NCBI GenBank assembly: GCA_002081555.1
Contig: MZNV01001973.1
Location: 1 to 64,000 of the forward strand
Origin: Protostelium mycophagum
Taxonomy: Eukaryota > Evosea > Variosea > Protosteliida > Protosteliaceae
Length of the DNA: 64,000 nt
Direction: 5' to 3'
The notes below the pieces were generated by a model. It was not told the DNA's origin. It searched no databases and saw only the letters and a program-made list of their open reading frames with translations. Both the position numbers and the translations under genes were made by a program. This document shows, in pieces, positions 52,001 to 63,536 of this stretch (position 1 is the stretch's first letter; every line of letters starts with the position of its first letter).

Positions 52001-53631
52001 TGGTGAATAATCGTTTAGCGATCATGGCTTTCTGTTATGATGTCATAATTAATCCTCGTGATGACGTCATCACACCTCATACAATTGTGCTGCGGTAGAG
52101 TTCGGGTCCAGAGTTTTCGAAGAATTTTCTGAGATGGCGACCCGCTTGTATTTCTTCACCGCGTTTTTCTTCTTACGATATCTTTTATGATGTCATTCTC
52201 CCGTTTACAACACCAACTACAACGCGGGATATTCATCGAATTTTCACTGACTTATCTACAGTCGAAGAGAACCCCAAGAAGATTTCGAGAAGTTTGTTGG
52301 GTTTTTCGAGCTCAGCATCCTCTTTGTTAAAATATAATAAATATTCAATTAATTCCTTTCCGTCCAGCGCCCTCTCTCTCCTCACATCGTCTACAATGAG
52401 CCAGTCAGAAAAAAAGTGGTGATGTAGGGTGGGTTGTGATGTCATATCTTAGGGTATGATATCGCATTACCTGTCTCAAGACGATCTCCGATAGTTACGG
52501 CACCACTACCCACCTTGAAAAATCAACAAATCCAATAAAATAATAAAATAATATTATTTATAATTAATATATAATTTATTATTATTCATATCAAATATCC
52601 AAGGAATCGCCTAATGAAAAAAAATCACTAGCCGTAGAATTTGAATTGTTTCCATGCAGAATAAATTGAGATGCAACAGTTTCTCACAAAAGATTTTATC
52701 TTTGTGCTGCCACGTCACAACTGCAGAACCACCTCCCACCTTATTTATGCGATTATCTAGCACATGAAACTGTTTAAGACTCTGCTGGAAGTCCTCAGAG
52801 TATTGGCCTAACTTGGACTTGAACATGTTCTGAGCACTCTGAAAACTCTCAGTCCCTGTATATCATTTGTTTTTGTGATGACACTGTTTTTATTTCACGG
52901 TTGCATATCGTAAACATCGCGTGAACAAACCGTGAATTGAGCGCGCTGATCGACTCAATAAGGTCCATAAAACTGTTGATAATATTTTCACAGGAGAAAC
53001 CATTCCATTGGAAAAATTGTACCTTCGACTCAGATTCTAATTTCGTGATATTATTGTCTACGCCTTCGGCAAGGTCTTGTAGTTGTTGCAATGTATTTAC
53101 AAAAATCTCTGTGAACGCCTAAATTCAAATTAAATGAAGAAGATCTGAACGAAACGAAGTATTTTAAATTGAATTCTAGGAATGGATCTGATCATGGTAA
53201 AACATTGAGGTGATCACCTGACATCTAAATCCTACGGGTTGGTTTGGATTCAATTTCGTCTCTTTCTCCCTCTCTTCCTTGTCTAAAAAGATACATTTCC
53301 TTGTCGCTCTTTCAATAAACTCCAGTGGCACAAAACTCTCTTTGGTGAAATTGTCAGGTACGAAAATGGGCACCGCCGATGCGGCGATGGACGATGATGG
53401 TGTTGATATTGGAACTTTCACAGACTTTCTCCTGTCTTCCCTCTGACTCTCTCTTCTCTCTATCTTCTCTTTCTTCTGAATGTCCTCTTTCGGTGTATTG
53501 ACGGCTGCTTTTCGTGGAATGAGCTCTGGGCTGCTTGGAGTGCTGTTGAGATTACGTCTTAGAATATCCGGAGAGAGTCCTATAGAGGCTCTCGCACCAG
53601 GGACAGACGATAGCAGATCCCGTTTGCTCAT
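49001..53631 (-). CDS. SEC10: Exocyst complex subunit SEC10 (EXOC5)
   Basis: SEC10 is one of eight exocyst subunits that tether secretory vesicles to the plasma membrane. Start MSKRDLLSSVPGARASIG at 53631, then a Ser/Pro/Lys-rich disordered N-terminus. The SEC10 core follows: LESESKVQFFQWNG, KQFHVLDNRINKVG, VGSGAVTIGDRLE, RALDGKELIEYLLYFN, IREFSLILFDFNGGESCIAT, YEFGITFPSINTEV, YILDSFSEYKLPPDLL, FLIGRYVTDALSK and LYRLEEKIDEGMSKSLNDIL. It ends with DVITFIQQRTDYKAAWLAKL and M at the stop 49001-49003. The FDFNGGESCI block is diagnostic. More than twenty exons. Length (about 800 residues) is as expected. Introns carry many GAAATTTC and GATGACGTCATC palindromes. Confidence 0.92.
50625..50637 (-). 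promoter_or_regulatory. Conserved intron 3' end TGACTCGTTGTAG
   Basis: Minus-strand acceptor in SEC10; the next exon reads ATTCTCGGAACAAGCATG (I-L-G-T-S-M). Confidence 0.65.
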
Positions 53632-53922
53632 GTTGATTATGATCGGCAGTTTGTGGTAGTTACGTATTTCTTTCAATTTTTTGAAAATTTCAATTTTCGT
53701 TCTTTCCCTGCCACGTCGATGTCGACCCCACGTTAACAGCTCGTGACTTGCTTACCGTAAATCACGCTAAGGTCGTACTATCTTGTATTTGGACATATTC
53801 TCCACGAGCATCACAGGGCTTTTCGTGAGATGAGGACATTGTACATCGACCAATAGTTTTTATTGTCTGGCTCCGAAAACGTTTATTTTACAAGATGCAA
53901 TCGCATCGCGCTCATCTGCATT

Positions 53923-54760
53923 CTATTCATCTGCTTGGTCATGAAGACCGATGGTTGTGTACCCTTGGTCTTCGCGAAAGAAGAAGGCCATCGCGGACAC
54001 GATCAGCAAGACGACGGCACTGCATATACCCCAGATCATCCAACCATTCTGCAAACATCAGCAAGTCATCAATATTTGTCTTTATTCTATATATTTTCTT
54101 GCCGCCACTTTTGGACAAATCACATTGGTGAGGTCTCCTCATTTATACGTTGAATGCAAGTTCTACTCACCCTGATCACAGCTGTCTGATAGACCCCGAC
54201 GGTACAGTTCTTACTGTTTTCGACTGGAGCCGTGGATAACAGCACCTTTACAAGGTATTTCCCCTCTGGAACGTTAGAAGGATCCGAATCGGCGCCCTCT
54301 CTGTGCATACAAAATTTGAATGTGCCGCCGCAGTTGACGATCCATTGTCTAGAATCGAAATCAAAGAGCTTCTGAGTGGACTTTGGTTGTGTTAGGACGA
54401 TGAAGGAATGGTCACTGATGGCTGGCCACACAAGAACGGACTACATTTTGTGACTCTTTGTCAGAAGGAAGGAAGGATGATCACCTCTGGTCGATAATTC
54501 TGAAAATCGGGCTGATAATCCCAGAAGAAACATTCCTCTTGAGCAGTGACCACAATATTCTGAGAACCAAAATGAAATTCTGTCCCCTTTTCTGATGTTG
54601 TCTTGATGAGGCTCTGTGGATTCTTTGTATATTGTCTATATGGTACGAGAACAGCGATTAGGACAGAAATGACGATGGCCGTTGCTGTCGTCCCACAACA
54701 AATGATGTCTGGAACCTTGATCTTCTTTTTCATCTCCCGAGTTCTGTTCATTGTGTTCAT
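53923..54760 (-). CDS. Two-span membrane protein, unknown family
   Basis: Start MNTMNRTREMKKKIKVPDI at 54760, followed by a first transmembrane helix (ATAIVISVLIAVLVPYRQY). A central domain of about 150 residues has several cysteines (EECFFWDYQPDF, WIVNCGGTFKFCMHREG, SKNCTVGVYQTAVI). After an intron comes a second helix (MIWGICSAVVLLIVSAMAFF) and a short tail ending HDQADE at 53923-53925. The shape (loop between two spans) resembles CDC50-type or tetraspan-like single-loop proteins, but no diagnostic motif is seen. Function unknown. Confidence 0.7.
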
Positions 54761-54909
54761 TGTTCATGAATCGGCGTGTTGTTGAAAACTGATTTTCATC
54801 GATTCGTGATGGATCGATAACAAACATTCTTTGACATCACCCGTTCGTTGTCAGCTCGAGAAAGTTCACATTCGCATCACGCAGAGATAGAGAAGACAGG
54901 ACGGCCACG

Positions 54910-57900
54910 ATGTTCCTCGATGCATCGCTGTTCATGCCTCTGAGCGTCTTCGTGATGATGGCGTTCATATCACTCATTTGTGCGACATGCAAGTCTCGGC
55001 CCAAGAGAAAATATGTGGGTCTTATTCTCTTTCATTGTGCTATTCTAATGTGGTTCAGAAGCCGATCGAACCAAATTCAGAGCTGGAAGAACACACACCT
55101 GACATTGTCACGTTCGACATCGGTTTCAGGAAACTCAGTCTCACGCTGAAGAAGTAATTCATTTTGGTGAAATGTCAACATTTACATGTGACATCTTTTT
55201 AGAGGAGGACATAAAGTTTTGGATAATGTGAATGGTATGATTGCACACGGAAAGACAACCGCTGTGATGGGGCCGAGTGGCTCTGGAAAGGTATGTTTTG
55301 AAATTTTCGAAGTGATCACAAACAACAGACAACCTTCTTAACGACCCTCTCTGGAAGAGCCAATTATGGCAACATGACTGGCAGAATATATCTAAATGGT
55401 GTCCCAGACAGTCTGAAGAAATATCCAAAATTGGTTGGCTTTGTGCCACAAGAAGACATCATGCATCGAGATCTCACCGTCGAAGAGGTACAGAGCGCCG
55501 AAAATACCGTACCATCCTGATCATCTGAAGAACTTGATGTTTTCTGCCAGCACCAGACTGCCCGTTAACTTAACGAACAAGCAGAGGAAAGAGATCGTGG
55601 AGTACACGATCGAGCTGCTGGGTCTAAATGAGATCAGAAACTCTCTGATTGGAGATGAAGGTCATTCATATTAATGATGAATTCGAAATTTCCAGGCTGA
55701 TCGTTGTAGATGAGCGTGGTATTTCCGGTGGTCAGAGAAAGAGGGTCAATATTGGAATAGAGCTGGTGGCAAACCCCTCTGTGCTATTTTTAGGTCTATT
55801 TTTCATTCTTTTTTATTCATTTAATTTTTTTATTTCTGACTCGTTGTAGACGAGCCAACTTCTGGCCTGGATTCCACGTCATCAAAAGGAATCTGTGCAG
55901 CACTAAAGAGGCTGGCACAATCAAATGGGATCAATGTCGTGGCTGTCATCCATTCCCCCAGATATGAGATCTTCCAGATGTTTGATGACGTCATACTACT
56001 CGGCAAGGGGGGAAGAACTGTGTACATGGGTCCCACAGAGACGTCTCTACAGTAAGAAAAGTTTGAGAATTTTCAGCTTGAATTTGTCACAACCAAAAAT
56101 ATCCATTTTTTAAATTAAAATTATAAATAAAAATTTATTTTAATTTAGATATTTTGAAGAGCTAGGATTTCACTGTCCTCCCCGCGTCAACGCCGCCGAT
56201 GTAATTTCACTTTTTATTTTCAATCTACAACTACCAAAAATAGTTCGATTCGAAATCTAACTGAAATTTCAGTTTTTACTCGACGTGGTGGCCGGAGAAG
56301 TACCAAGTGAAAAAGGAAACATAACTCCGGCGGAGTTAGCCTCTATATGGGCTGCAAGACCTGTGTTGAGTTTTTCTACAGGTCACGTGACCCCAAGACA
56401 TAGCGGGGTGGGGGAAAATGCGCGGGAAGAAAACGGACGTGAGTCCGTTGTAGTGAGGAACAGACACAGCGTGGCTGGGAGCGTTGTAGATGACCATTCT
56501 GACAGGATGACGTCCAGTCAGGTGACTCATGATGTGAAAGAAAGTAGATTCTTATGCGGCTTTGCCGCCAAGGGTTGCGTGAACACCGGGACAAAAAACG
56601 CGGTAAGGTTACCGTGAAACTCACGTCAATGTGTCCCCGATGTTACTGCAATCCTTCCCGCCAAGATGCGTGTTATTGTATTGTATCTTTAATGAAATGA
56701 AATACGGCTTCAAGAATATTTTAATGGGATTTTACCACAAAGTGTTCTGCGGCTTTGCCGCCAAGATGCATTTTTCATTATTATTATTGACTTGTATTCT
56801 TGATGAAATGTAATGCATTCAAGAATATTTTAATGGGATTTTACCACAAAGTGTGTTATGTTCTGCGGCTTTGTCGCCAAGATGCATTTTTCATTATTAT
56901 CATCTTGTATTCTTGATGAAATGTAATGGATTCAAGAGTATTTCAATGGAATTTCATCGCGTAGTAGTGGGTTGTTTTGCGGCTTTGCCGCCAAGACGCA
57001 TCTTATTGTCTTGTATTTGATGGAAATGCACTATGTAGATTTTTATACTTGTATCACAAGGATATTTTTTGCAAAGATACTTTTGTTTGGGTGCGTGTTT
57101 TGATGCGCAAAGAAATTCATTTGACAAAACAATCTTGAGTTCTTTGCTGCTGTCATGTCGCATGTGTACATAAAGATATCATGACCAGTGCATCTTTACA
57201 ACAATGAAACTTCCATCATGAAATCTCGACTGTGACTTTTGAAATCTTTCTGAGAATGGGCAGATTACGTACAGTAGGATTCTGCCAAAGGATTGGACTA
57301 AAACGGCGTTGGCTGAAGGGACAATCCAACTTGCCTTGTTGTTTGGCATGATCTCTTTGTTATTACCTCCACTTTGCCTGGCAGCATTGTTCATCAGACC
57401 ATCCAGAATGAGTATCAATGGTGGGTGATGACGTCATCACACGAAATTTCATTGAAATTTCACCAATCTCTCAAAAAAATTTGCAAAAAATATTCGCGTT
57501 TTTGCGTCTTTCAGTATTTGGTTGAAGAAAATTCTCTGAAATTTATGCAGGGAGTTTGGTGGGGGCCTGTGGGGGAGTGACAATCTACACCTGGATTGTA
57601 TTTTTCATTTTGACAGGGAGCAGCTTTGACTTGAGCCCTGCTGCCCTGTTTTTAGTATACGGATTTTTGTTTTGGACCAACGTGATTTTTTTCTGTTGGC
57701 TTTTAGTTGTCGTTTATAGGTGAGAATCATCAGCAGTGTTGTAGATGGTGTTGTAGATGAGAATTAACCTGGACAGGAGTGGGAGAGGACAAGACCCTCG
57801 CTACGTCGGATATTTTTGTGAGTTTTCTGAGCATATCTACAACGATGTAAACTGAGATTTGCCAGTGGCGAGCACACTCCTCCCGGGAATTTTATTGATT

Positions 57901-59676
57901 TTCCAGGATTTTTTCCGCAAGCAAGACCCGCCTAAATATAGATACGGTAAATTTCCACATTTTACGCTAACTTACCGCGATGATCCGCGGTAAGCCTCGT
58001 ACCAGCGATTTCTCACCGAAATCTCCAGCCGCGTTCATGGGAACGGGACAGGCGGTTCTGGGATGCTTTGTCATATTACTGCACCTTGTGGGCCCCTGGC
58101 CTGATGACGTGTCATTAGCTGTTTACACCCCGGCATATGTATTCTGGCTTGTAGCTGCCGGGAGTCTTACGGGAGTAACACAGGTGAACTCTTCTGAAAT
58201 TCTTACCGTACATCTTCACGGTAGTTACCGGGAATCATTTCGTGACGTGAAACTTAACGCAAAGCCGTGCGGTTATTACCGCGTGGCTGGCAAAAAAGAA
58301 GATTGTAGAGATCACTGATCTATTTTTAGGTCGTTGTCGGATTTCACAGATACCAGCGACTTCCTACTTTTGACAGGAAGACTGTGCACTGGTGAGCTGA
58401 TTTTAACAATCTACAACGAGCCAGAAATAATATCGTACAGGCTGACAAAAATATACCTAGTCACAAAGAGATCGATTGTGCAGCAATCGAGATTTTATTT
58501 GGGTTTCGTATTTGACATCTCTCTCCCGGTCTTCGCCTCCATATTTTTGGGTGAGACACGTCATCGCATTTCTTCGAATTCTGATGTCGCATCTCATCGC
58601 ATCTCATCTCAAGTCTGCGCAAGTTGCGCAAAGAGTGGATCCATACGTCATCAGGAATTTCATTGAAAATTGACATCGGCAGGAATCATTTATTACGAAT
58701 GGGACTACAACTCTCCAATCTCTGACACATTACCAAACTGTAACAAATACACCTCGGAAGATTTGAACTGACTGGTTGTAGTCAACTGTACACAATTTAC
58801 TGATGAGAAGGTGTGCCTATTTGTCGACATCCCATTTAATGACCCCTACCCCGGTCAGGCCAATTTATCTGCACTATCTGTTGCCTTGGCAGCCATCACG
58901 AGTTCACTTCGTGTATTTGTGAGTGAATCTCCAATTATTTTATTGTTTTTACAGTGCAAAACCCACAATAATCTGTCCTCTTGTGTTTTAATGAAATATT
59001 CATCTGATGACGTCATCTCAGGGTAAAGAAAAGACCGTATTCCAGCGCGAATCTCTCGCGCAGCTACCGACAGAGTGTTACTACATCGGGAAATGCCTCG
59101 CGCATCTGCCCACCATCATCATGGCTTCTCTTTGCTTTACGCTTTGCTTTTACGGAATGATCAGACCAGCCGGTATCCCCTTCTGGAAGTATTTCGCACT
59201 CTATTTTGCGGTGAGCCAAGTTTTTTGGCGGGAAAAATCTGACTGGTGTAGATCTACTTTGTGTGCTCGGGGGTGGCTTATCTGGTGAGCATTGTAGTCA
59301 GTGCAAATTTGGCACACATTGTTGGTGCGACGCTCTTCCGATCTTTCATGATGTTCTCCGGTGCCAGCCCTTCCCTCTCTCAGGTGACTCCCACGTCAAA
59401 TTGACAGTCGTGACATTCAAATCTGACACTGTACAGCTCCAATCAAACCCCCTCTTGGGCAGTGTGTTATATTACCCCAGTTTTCTGTCACTATTTCGGT
59501 GGACTAACGAGAACTATTATCTTTTCTCCGTGGAGCCGCACCACCCATCCCAAAAGACGCTGGATATTTACGGATATACATATGATGATGTTCCGAGGGC
59601 CATCTTCGCCATCGCGCTGCAAGGGGCTGTGTTTAGACTGTTGGCGTACATTGCCCTCGTCAAGAGAGAAGAATAA
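54910..59676 (+). CDS. ABCG half-transporter (ABCG24/ADP1-like) with extra membrane block
   Basis: An ATP-driven membrane transporter. [20 protein letters not shown] gives an N-terminal span, as in plant ABCG24/28 and yeast ADP1. The nucleotide-binding domain has GPSGSGKTT (Walker A), [23 protein letters not shown] (signature), [12 protein letters not shown] (Walker B and D loop) and [13 protein letters not shown]. After a Ser/Arg-rich linker and a 742-nt intron, about six hydrophobic spans follow ([89 protein letters not shown]). The normal ABCG membrane domain comes next ([42 protein letters not shown]). Every intron from NBD to TMD keeps phase, so this reads as one gene. The substrate is unknown. 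Confidence 0.82.
55837..55849 (+). promoter_or_regulatory. Conserved intron 3' end TGACTCGTTGTAG
   Basis: Acceptor just before the ABCG exon that begins ACGAGCCAACTTCTGG (Walker B/D loop, DEPTSGLD). Confidence 0.65.
56650..57030. repeat. Tandem array with TGCGGCTTTGCCGCC hairpin in an ABCG intron
   Basis: Four units of about 100-115 bp. Each has a GC hairpin (clear at 56748-56762, 56863-56877 and 56978-56992), CAAGATGCATTTTTCATT, TTGTATTCTTGATGAAATG, TTCAAGAATATTTTAATGGG and (in most) TTTTACCACAAAGTGT. It fills the 742-nt intron between the NBD and the extra membrane spans. A single hairpin also lies at 56555-56569. Same GC core as the VPS39 intron array, but otherwise different sequence. 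Confidence 0.8.
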
Positions 59677-59818
59677 AATTTGTTTGTGAGTTTTTTTGGC
59701 AGAGAAAGATTCATTCAATCTACAACGCTCATTCAATATTCTTGACGATTTTTGAGCGTGTTAATCAGAATACCGCAAGCACAGCTCATTGGTTGACCAA
59801 GAAAATACATCCTCTAAA

Positions 59819-60013
59819 ATGGAGGAACAAAAATACTCAGAAGAACCTGAGCCAGCAGCAGGATTCATAGAGAGACAAAGAGCTATCCGCCGCACACTCA
59901 GACGGAGTGATGAGGCAACCCGAGGCATGGCAAGGCTCAGAGGCCAATCACCGCACGTTGCTGATGCATGCAGGCCAGTTGTAAAACAGGCTGACTTGCG
60001 GCTGAATAAATAA
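59819..60013 (+). CDS. Possible small charged protein
   Basis: An intronless frame of 64 codons, MEEQKYSEEPEPAAGFIERQ then RAIRRTLRRSDEATRGMARL, ending VVKQADLRLNK. The acidic start and basic middle give a helical, disordered look. It lies 140 bp after the ABCG stop and just before the piggyBac-type MITE. I recognise no family; it may be chance. Confidence 0.35.
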   Translation: MEEQKYSEEPEPAAGFIERQRAIRRTLRRSDEATRGMARLRGQSPHVADACRPVVKQADLRLNK

Positions 60014-60032
60014 ACGAAACGAAGCGTGTTAA

Positions 60033-60498
60033 CCCTTAAACGCCTGATATGCGTCCCTGCCCGGAAAAAAATTTTAATGTAGACAACGGTCAAAACGGAT
60101 AGTTACAATAGAATGAGACCTCTTAGGAAACGCAACTGCCGACATCACAAATGGCACATTCTACCAATAAACTGAGACACACAAAAAGCTCTCTTAATTT
60201 ACCGTTTGAGAGAAGTGAGCAACATGAGTAGCAAATTGTCTAGTGCAAATGTTGACAATCCAATGGATGTTAATCACAGCAAGAGTGGTATGACACAGTA
60301 CCCATACAAAGGTATGCCCAATGATATCATCTCTTCAATGTGATTGATATCCACCAAAGCATCCTTGTGAGTGCTTTTGCTGAGACGCCATGTCTTGGCG
60401 CGATATGATGATCTTCGTTGGTTTGAATTTGAAAAATTTTGCTTGTCGACGTTTATTCGTGCTTCACCATTACAGGACGCATATCAGGCGTTTAAGGG
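60033..60498. mobile_element. piggyBac-type MITE with perfect 24-bp inverted repeats and TTAA sites
   Basis: The left end CCCTTAAACGCCTGATATGC (then GTCC) is an exact reverse complement of the right end GGAC then GCATATCAGGCGTTTAAGGG. Both ends abut TTAA (60029-60032 and 60499-60502), the target site duplicated by piggyBac transposases. The interior of about 420 bp has no coding frame, so it would need a transposase from elsewhere. Identical arms suggest that it is young. Confidence 0.85.
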
Positions 60499-60648
60499 TT
60501 AATCAGCATTAAAATATAAATTACCTTTCAGGTGTTAATAATATATAATATATAATTGACGTACAAGTCAATTTGGTTATAGTAAAATAATATCTACCTT
60601 TTTGTTTTATTTTGAAAAACAAATGTCAAGAAAAATACAAAATGGAAA

Positions 60649-61410
60649 TTAACTGTGTTCTTTCATGTATTTTGAAATGAGGTCAATCATCTCCTGACCT
60701 TTCCATTTTGCCATCTCCAGAGGCCGCTTTCCTGTACATTGTGATTATTCGAATATTGATTGAGTCATACCAAAGCCATCATCCATGGTGGGGCTCGCAC
60801 CCCTTTGCAAAAGTAGTTCTACGACGTCCATATGGCCCTCTTTGATGGCGAAATGTAGCGGTGTGTATTGAGTGAAAGATATCCCAGAGTTACTGTCCAG
60901 GATCTCCTTTCCATACTGTTCATGTGTCATCAGATCAACCGCTTCGAGAAATCCAGAATGACTAGCAGAATGCAAGGCGTTGAACACCTTCTTTGAGTTC
61001 TCGTGGATTGAAGATGGCTCTCCCTTCGAAGGATCTGCGCCACGATCCAGCGCTCTTTGGACCAGTTTAATGTCTTTCGATTTCAGTGCACGCCACAAGA
61101 AGATCCTCGCTATTATAGGATCTGACATCGTCGAGTGGACATCCAACCACTGTTTCTCTCTGTCTGCTTGATCACGAGCTTTGTTTTCAAGATCGAGCTT
61201 TCTTCTCGCTGCAAATTCTTCTTGCTGTTTCTTCTCCATCTCCAAGTGTTCATCATATGATCTCAACATTCCGTCCATACCACGAAATGTCATCGGTTGA
61301 TCTGCTCCATTATATATAGGAACACCAATGGCGCGTCCACAAGTACAAGGATAGTCGCTACAGCTGCGGCAAGTTGGATCCATTTCTGTGGGTTGATGTT
61401 GATGTCTCAT
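60649..61410 (-). CDS. Ankyrin-repeat protein with Cys-rich N-terminus
   Basis: Start MRHQHQPTEMDPTCRSCSDY at 61410, followed by PCTCGRAIG (a small Cys cluster) and a charged coiled segment (EHLEMEKKQQEEFAARRKLD). The C-terminal half has about three ankyrin repeats: LVQRALDRGADPSKG, FNALHSASHSGFLEAVDLM, YTPLHFAIKEGHMDVVELLL and QRGASPTMDDGFGKRPLEMA. One short intron joins in phase; the last exon ends ISKYMKEHS at 60649-60651. A protein-binding adaptor is likely; the partner is unknown. Confidence 0.85.
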
Positions 61411-61665
61411 TCATTCGCCGAACCAAATTCAGCAGACAAAACACTCGCAGCAAACGAAGCTGTGGAGTACCAATTTTGTTGTCCATGTCTCGTCGATTAA
61501 GAGACAATAGAAACTAATGTTTTGAGAAGAGATCCCTGTGGTTGTAAGACTGCAAATCTTGCCATGGGCTGACATCAGACTCAAATTATTTTAAGTCAAT
61601 GTAGATGGATGCTGAATACGTAGAAAAGGAAAGAAAGTGCATTCACAATTTTTTCTGAACTTGTC

Positions 61666-63415
61666 ATGGCCGAAGAACCACAAACAGCCGATGATGTCTT
61701 TGACAGAATCATCGATGCATATGCCGCAGGTGGTCATATTCTTGGTGATGATGCGAAAGATCATCCTCTATTGAGTGACGAATTGGATGAAAATGATCCA
61801 ATTGTTCAAGCAATGAAACATTTCGATGATGAAGGCACCATCGAGGAGCAGGCAGAAAATCTCAAGATCAAGGGAAATACAGAGTTCAAACTGAACAAGT
61901 ACCGTTGGCCGCGCGCTCTGGAACTATATGATCAAGCCATTGCCAAGGGATCGACTGACAAAAAGGCACTGTCAGTGTTTCACACAAATCGTGCAGCCGT
62001 AAACGTTGCTCTTGGTACGTTTTCTTCGATTTCTTCGAACGATCTTTGAGGAGATTAGTTCTTTAAAGACCGTTCTCTTTATCATTAACACTGACATCAC
62101 GCTTTGCAAGAGTTTATGATCCATGTGTATGATGTCACACGCTGATTGATTTCACAGGCAACAACAAAAAAGTATTAGAGGATTGCACAGAGGCAGTCCA
62201 ATTGGACCCAACCAACATCAAGGCATACTTCAGAGCCACAAAGGCAGCTTTCGACATGAAGAAATATAAATTGGCCGTCAGCTGGGCAACAAAAGGTCTG
62301 ATGGTAAGTAATGATCACCCATCACGATATCTACACAGTTGTTACCGTAGATAACCACGTTAACTTGACGTCAAATATTCATCTATGCAGGTCGAGCCTA
62401 ATAATAAGCCGTTGGCCACAGAGAAAGCAAAGATTGAAAAAGCTTGGGGTGCCCATAGAGATGCAAAGAAGAAGAGGAAGGAGGAGGTGGCCAGAGCTCT
62501 CGAGGTGACTTTCTTAACGAGATCTTTCACGGTTGTTACCGATTACCTGTCAAAAAAATAAATTCTTCTGCAAAAAGAATTTCTGAGCGAAAAAATCGAA
62601 TAAAATATCTGAGAAAAAATAATAATAAATTCATTATTTTAGGCCCGCAAAGAGAAAGGTTTGAAGGCTTTAGAGGCCGTCAGACAGCGTGGTGTCATCC
62701 TCGGCAAGAATATTTACGACACACAACGGAGATATGAAGGAGAGATTTACCTTGACAACCAGACCGGCGATCTACACTGGCCCGTTTTATTGCTATACGA
62801 AGAGCACGACACGTCAGAATTCATCATCGATGTGAATGAGAACGACACGCTGGCGCAACATCTGTCCTACATGTTCCCGCCAGAAGTGAAAGATTACGCT
62901 CCCTGGGATACAGAGAGTGAGTTTTCTATGAGATTTTGAGAAGTGGTGGTGGTTGTTGTAGAGCACGGATTTTTTGTTATGTTATGATGCTGAATGAATT
63001 CTGAATTTTTTGCAAAAAACTCCTTTGGTGCTGGTGGTTTTACAGAATTGTAGACCGTAACCCTCAAAAAAATAATAATAATTGCAAAAATAATCCGTCA
63101 AAGTTTTCTGATGCATCCTTTGCGGTTGATTACCGAGAGATCTCGTAAAAAAAACAACACTGCTGACTCCTTCCAGAGAAATACGTCACAGAGAATCTTG
63201 AAATCTATTTCGAGGCCAACAGCACCCCACCTCTTGACCCAAAGATGAAGACGGCAGGAAACAACAAGAGACGCTGGATCAAGGTCAAACCCACCACAAG
63301 TCTTAAGAAGGCACTCTCTCATCCTGATCACATAGTGCCAGGTGTTCCCATCTTCTACATCGTGGTGAATGGGAGTAGATACAAGGAAGTTTTCTTGCAG
63401 AGAAAATTCGAATAA
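61666..63415 (+). CDS. TTC4/Cns1-type Hsp90 co-chaperone
   Basis: Start MAEEPQTADDVFDRIIDAYA. A TPR domain follows (EQAENLKIKGNTEFKLNKYR, ALELYDQAIAKGSTDKKALS, FHTNRAAVNVALGNNKKVLE, KAYFRATKAAFDMKKYKLAV). These residues form the clamp that holds the Hsp90/Hsp70 C-terminus. A Lys/Glu helix follows (AHRDAKKKRKEEVARALEAR), then the TTC4/Cns1 wheel domain (LHWPVLLLYEEHDTSEFI, LSYMFPPEVKDYAPWDTE, LEIYFEANSTPPLD, PGVPIFYIVVNGSRYKE). Five or more exons. The C-terminus is KFE and the stop is at 63413-63415. The role is to hand clients between Hsp70 and Hsp90 in the cytosol. Confidence 0.92.
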
Positions 63416-63536
63416 AAACGGAGATTTTTTTCCGGTTCCCGCCAAAATCGCGTTTTGAAAAGTGAAATTTGGACAACGGCTAGTTTTAATTTCGAGGTCA
63501 GACGAAACAAAAACACAAAAACCGAACACAAACACC

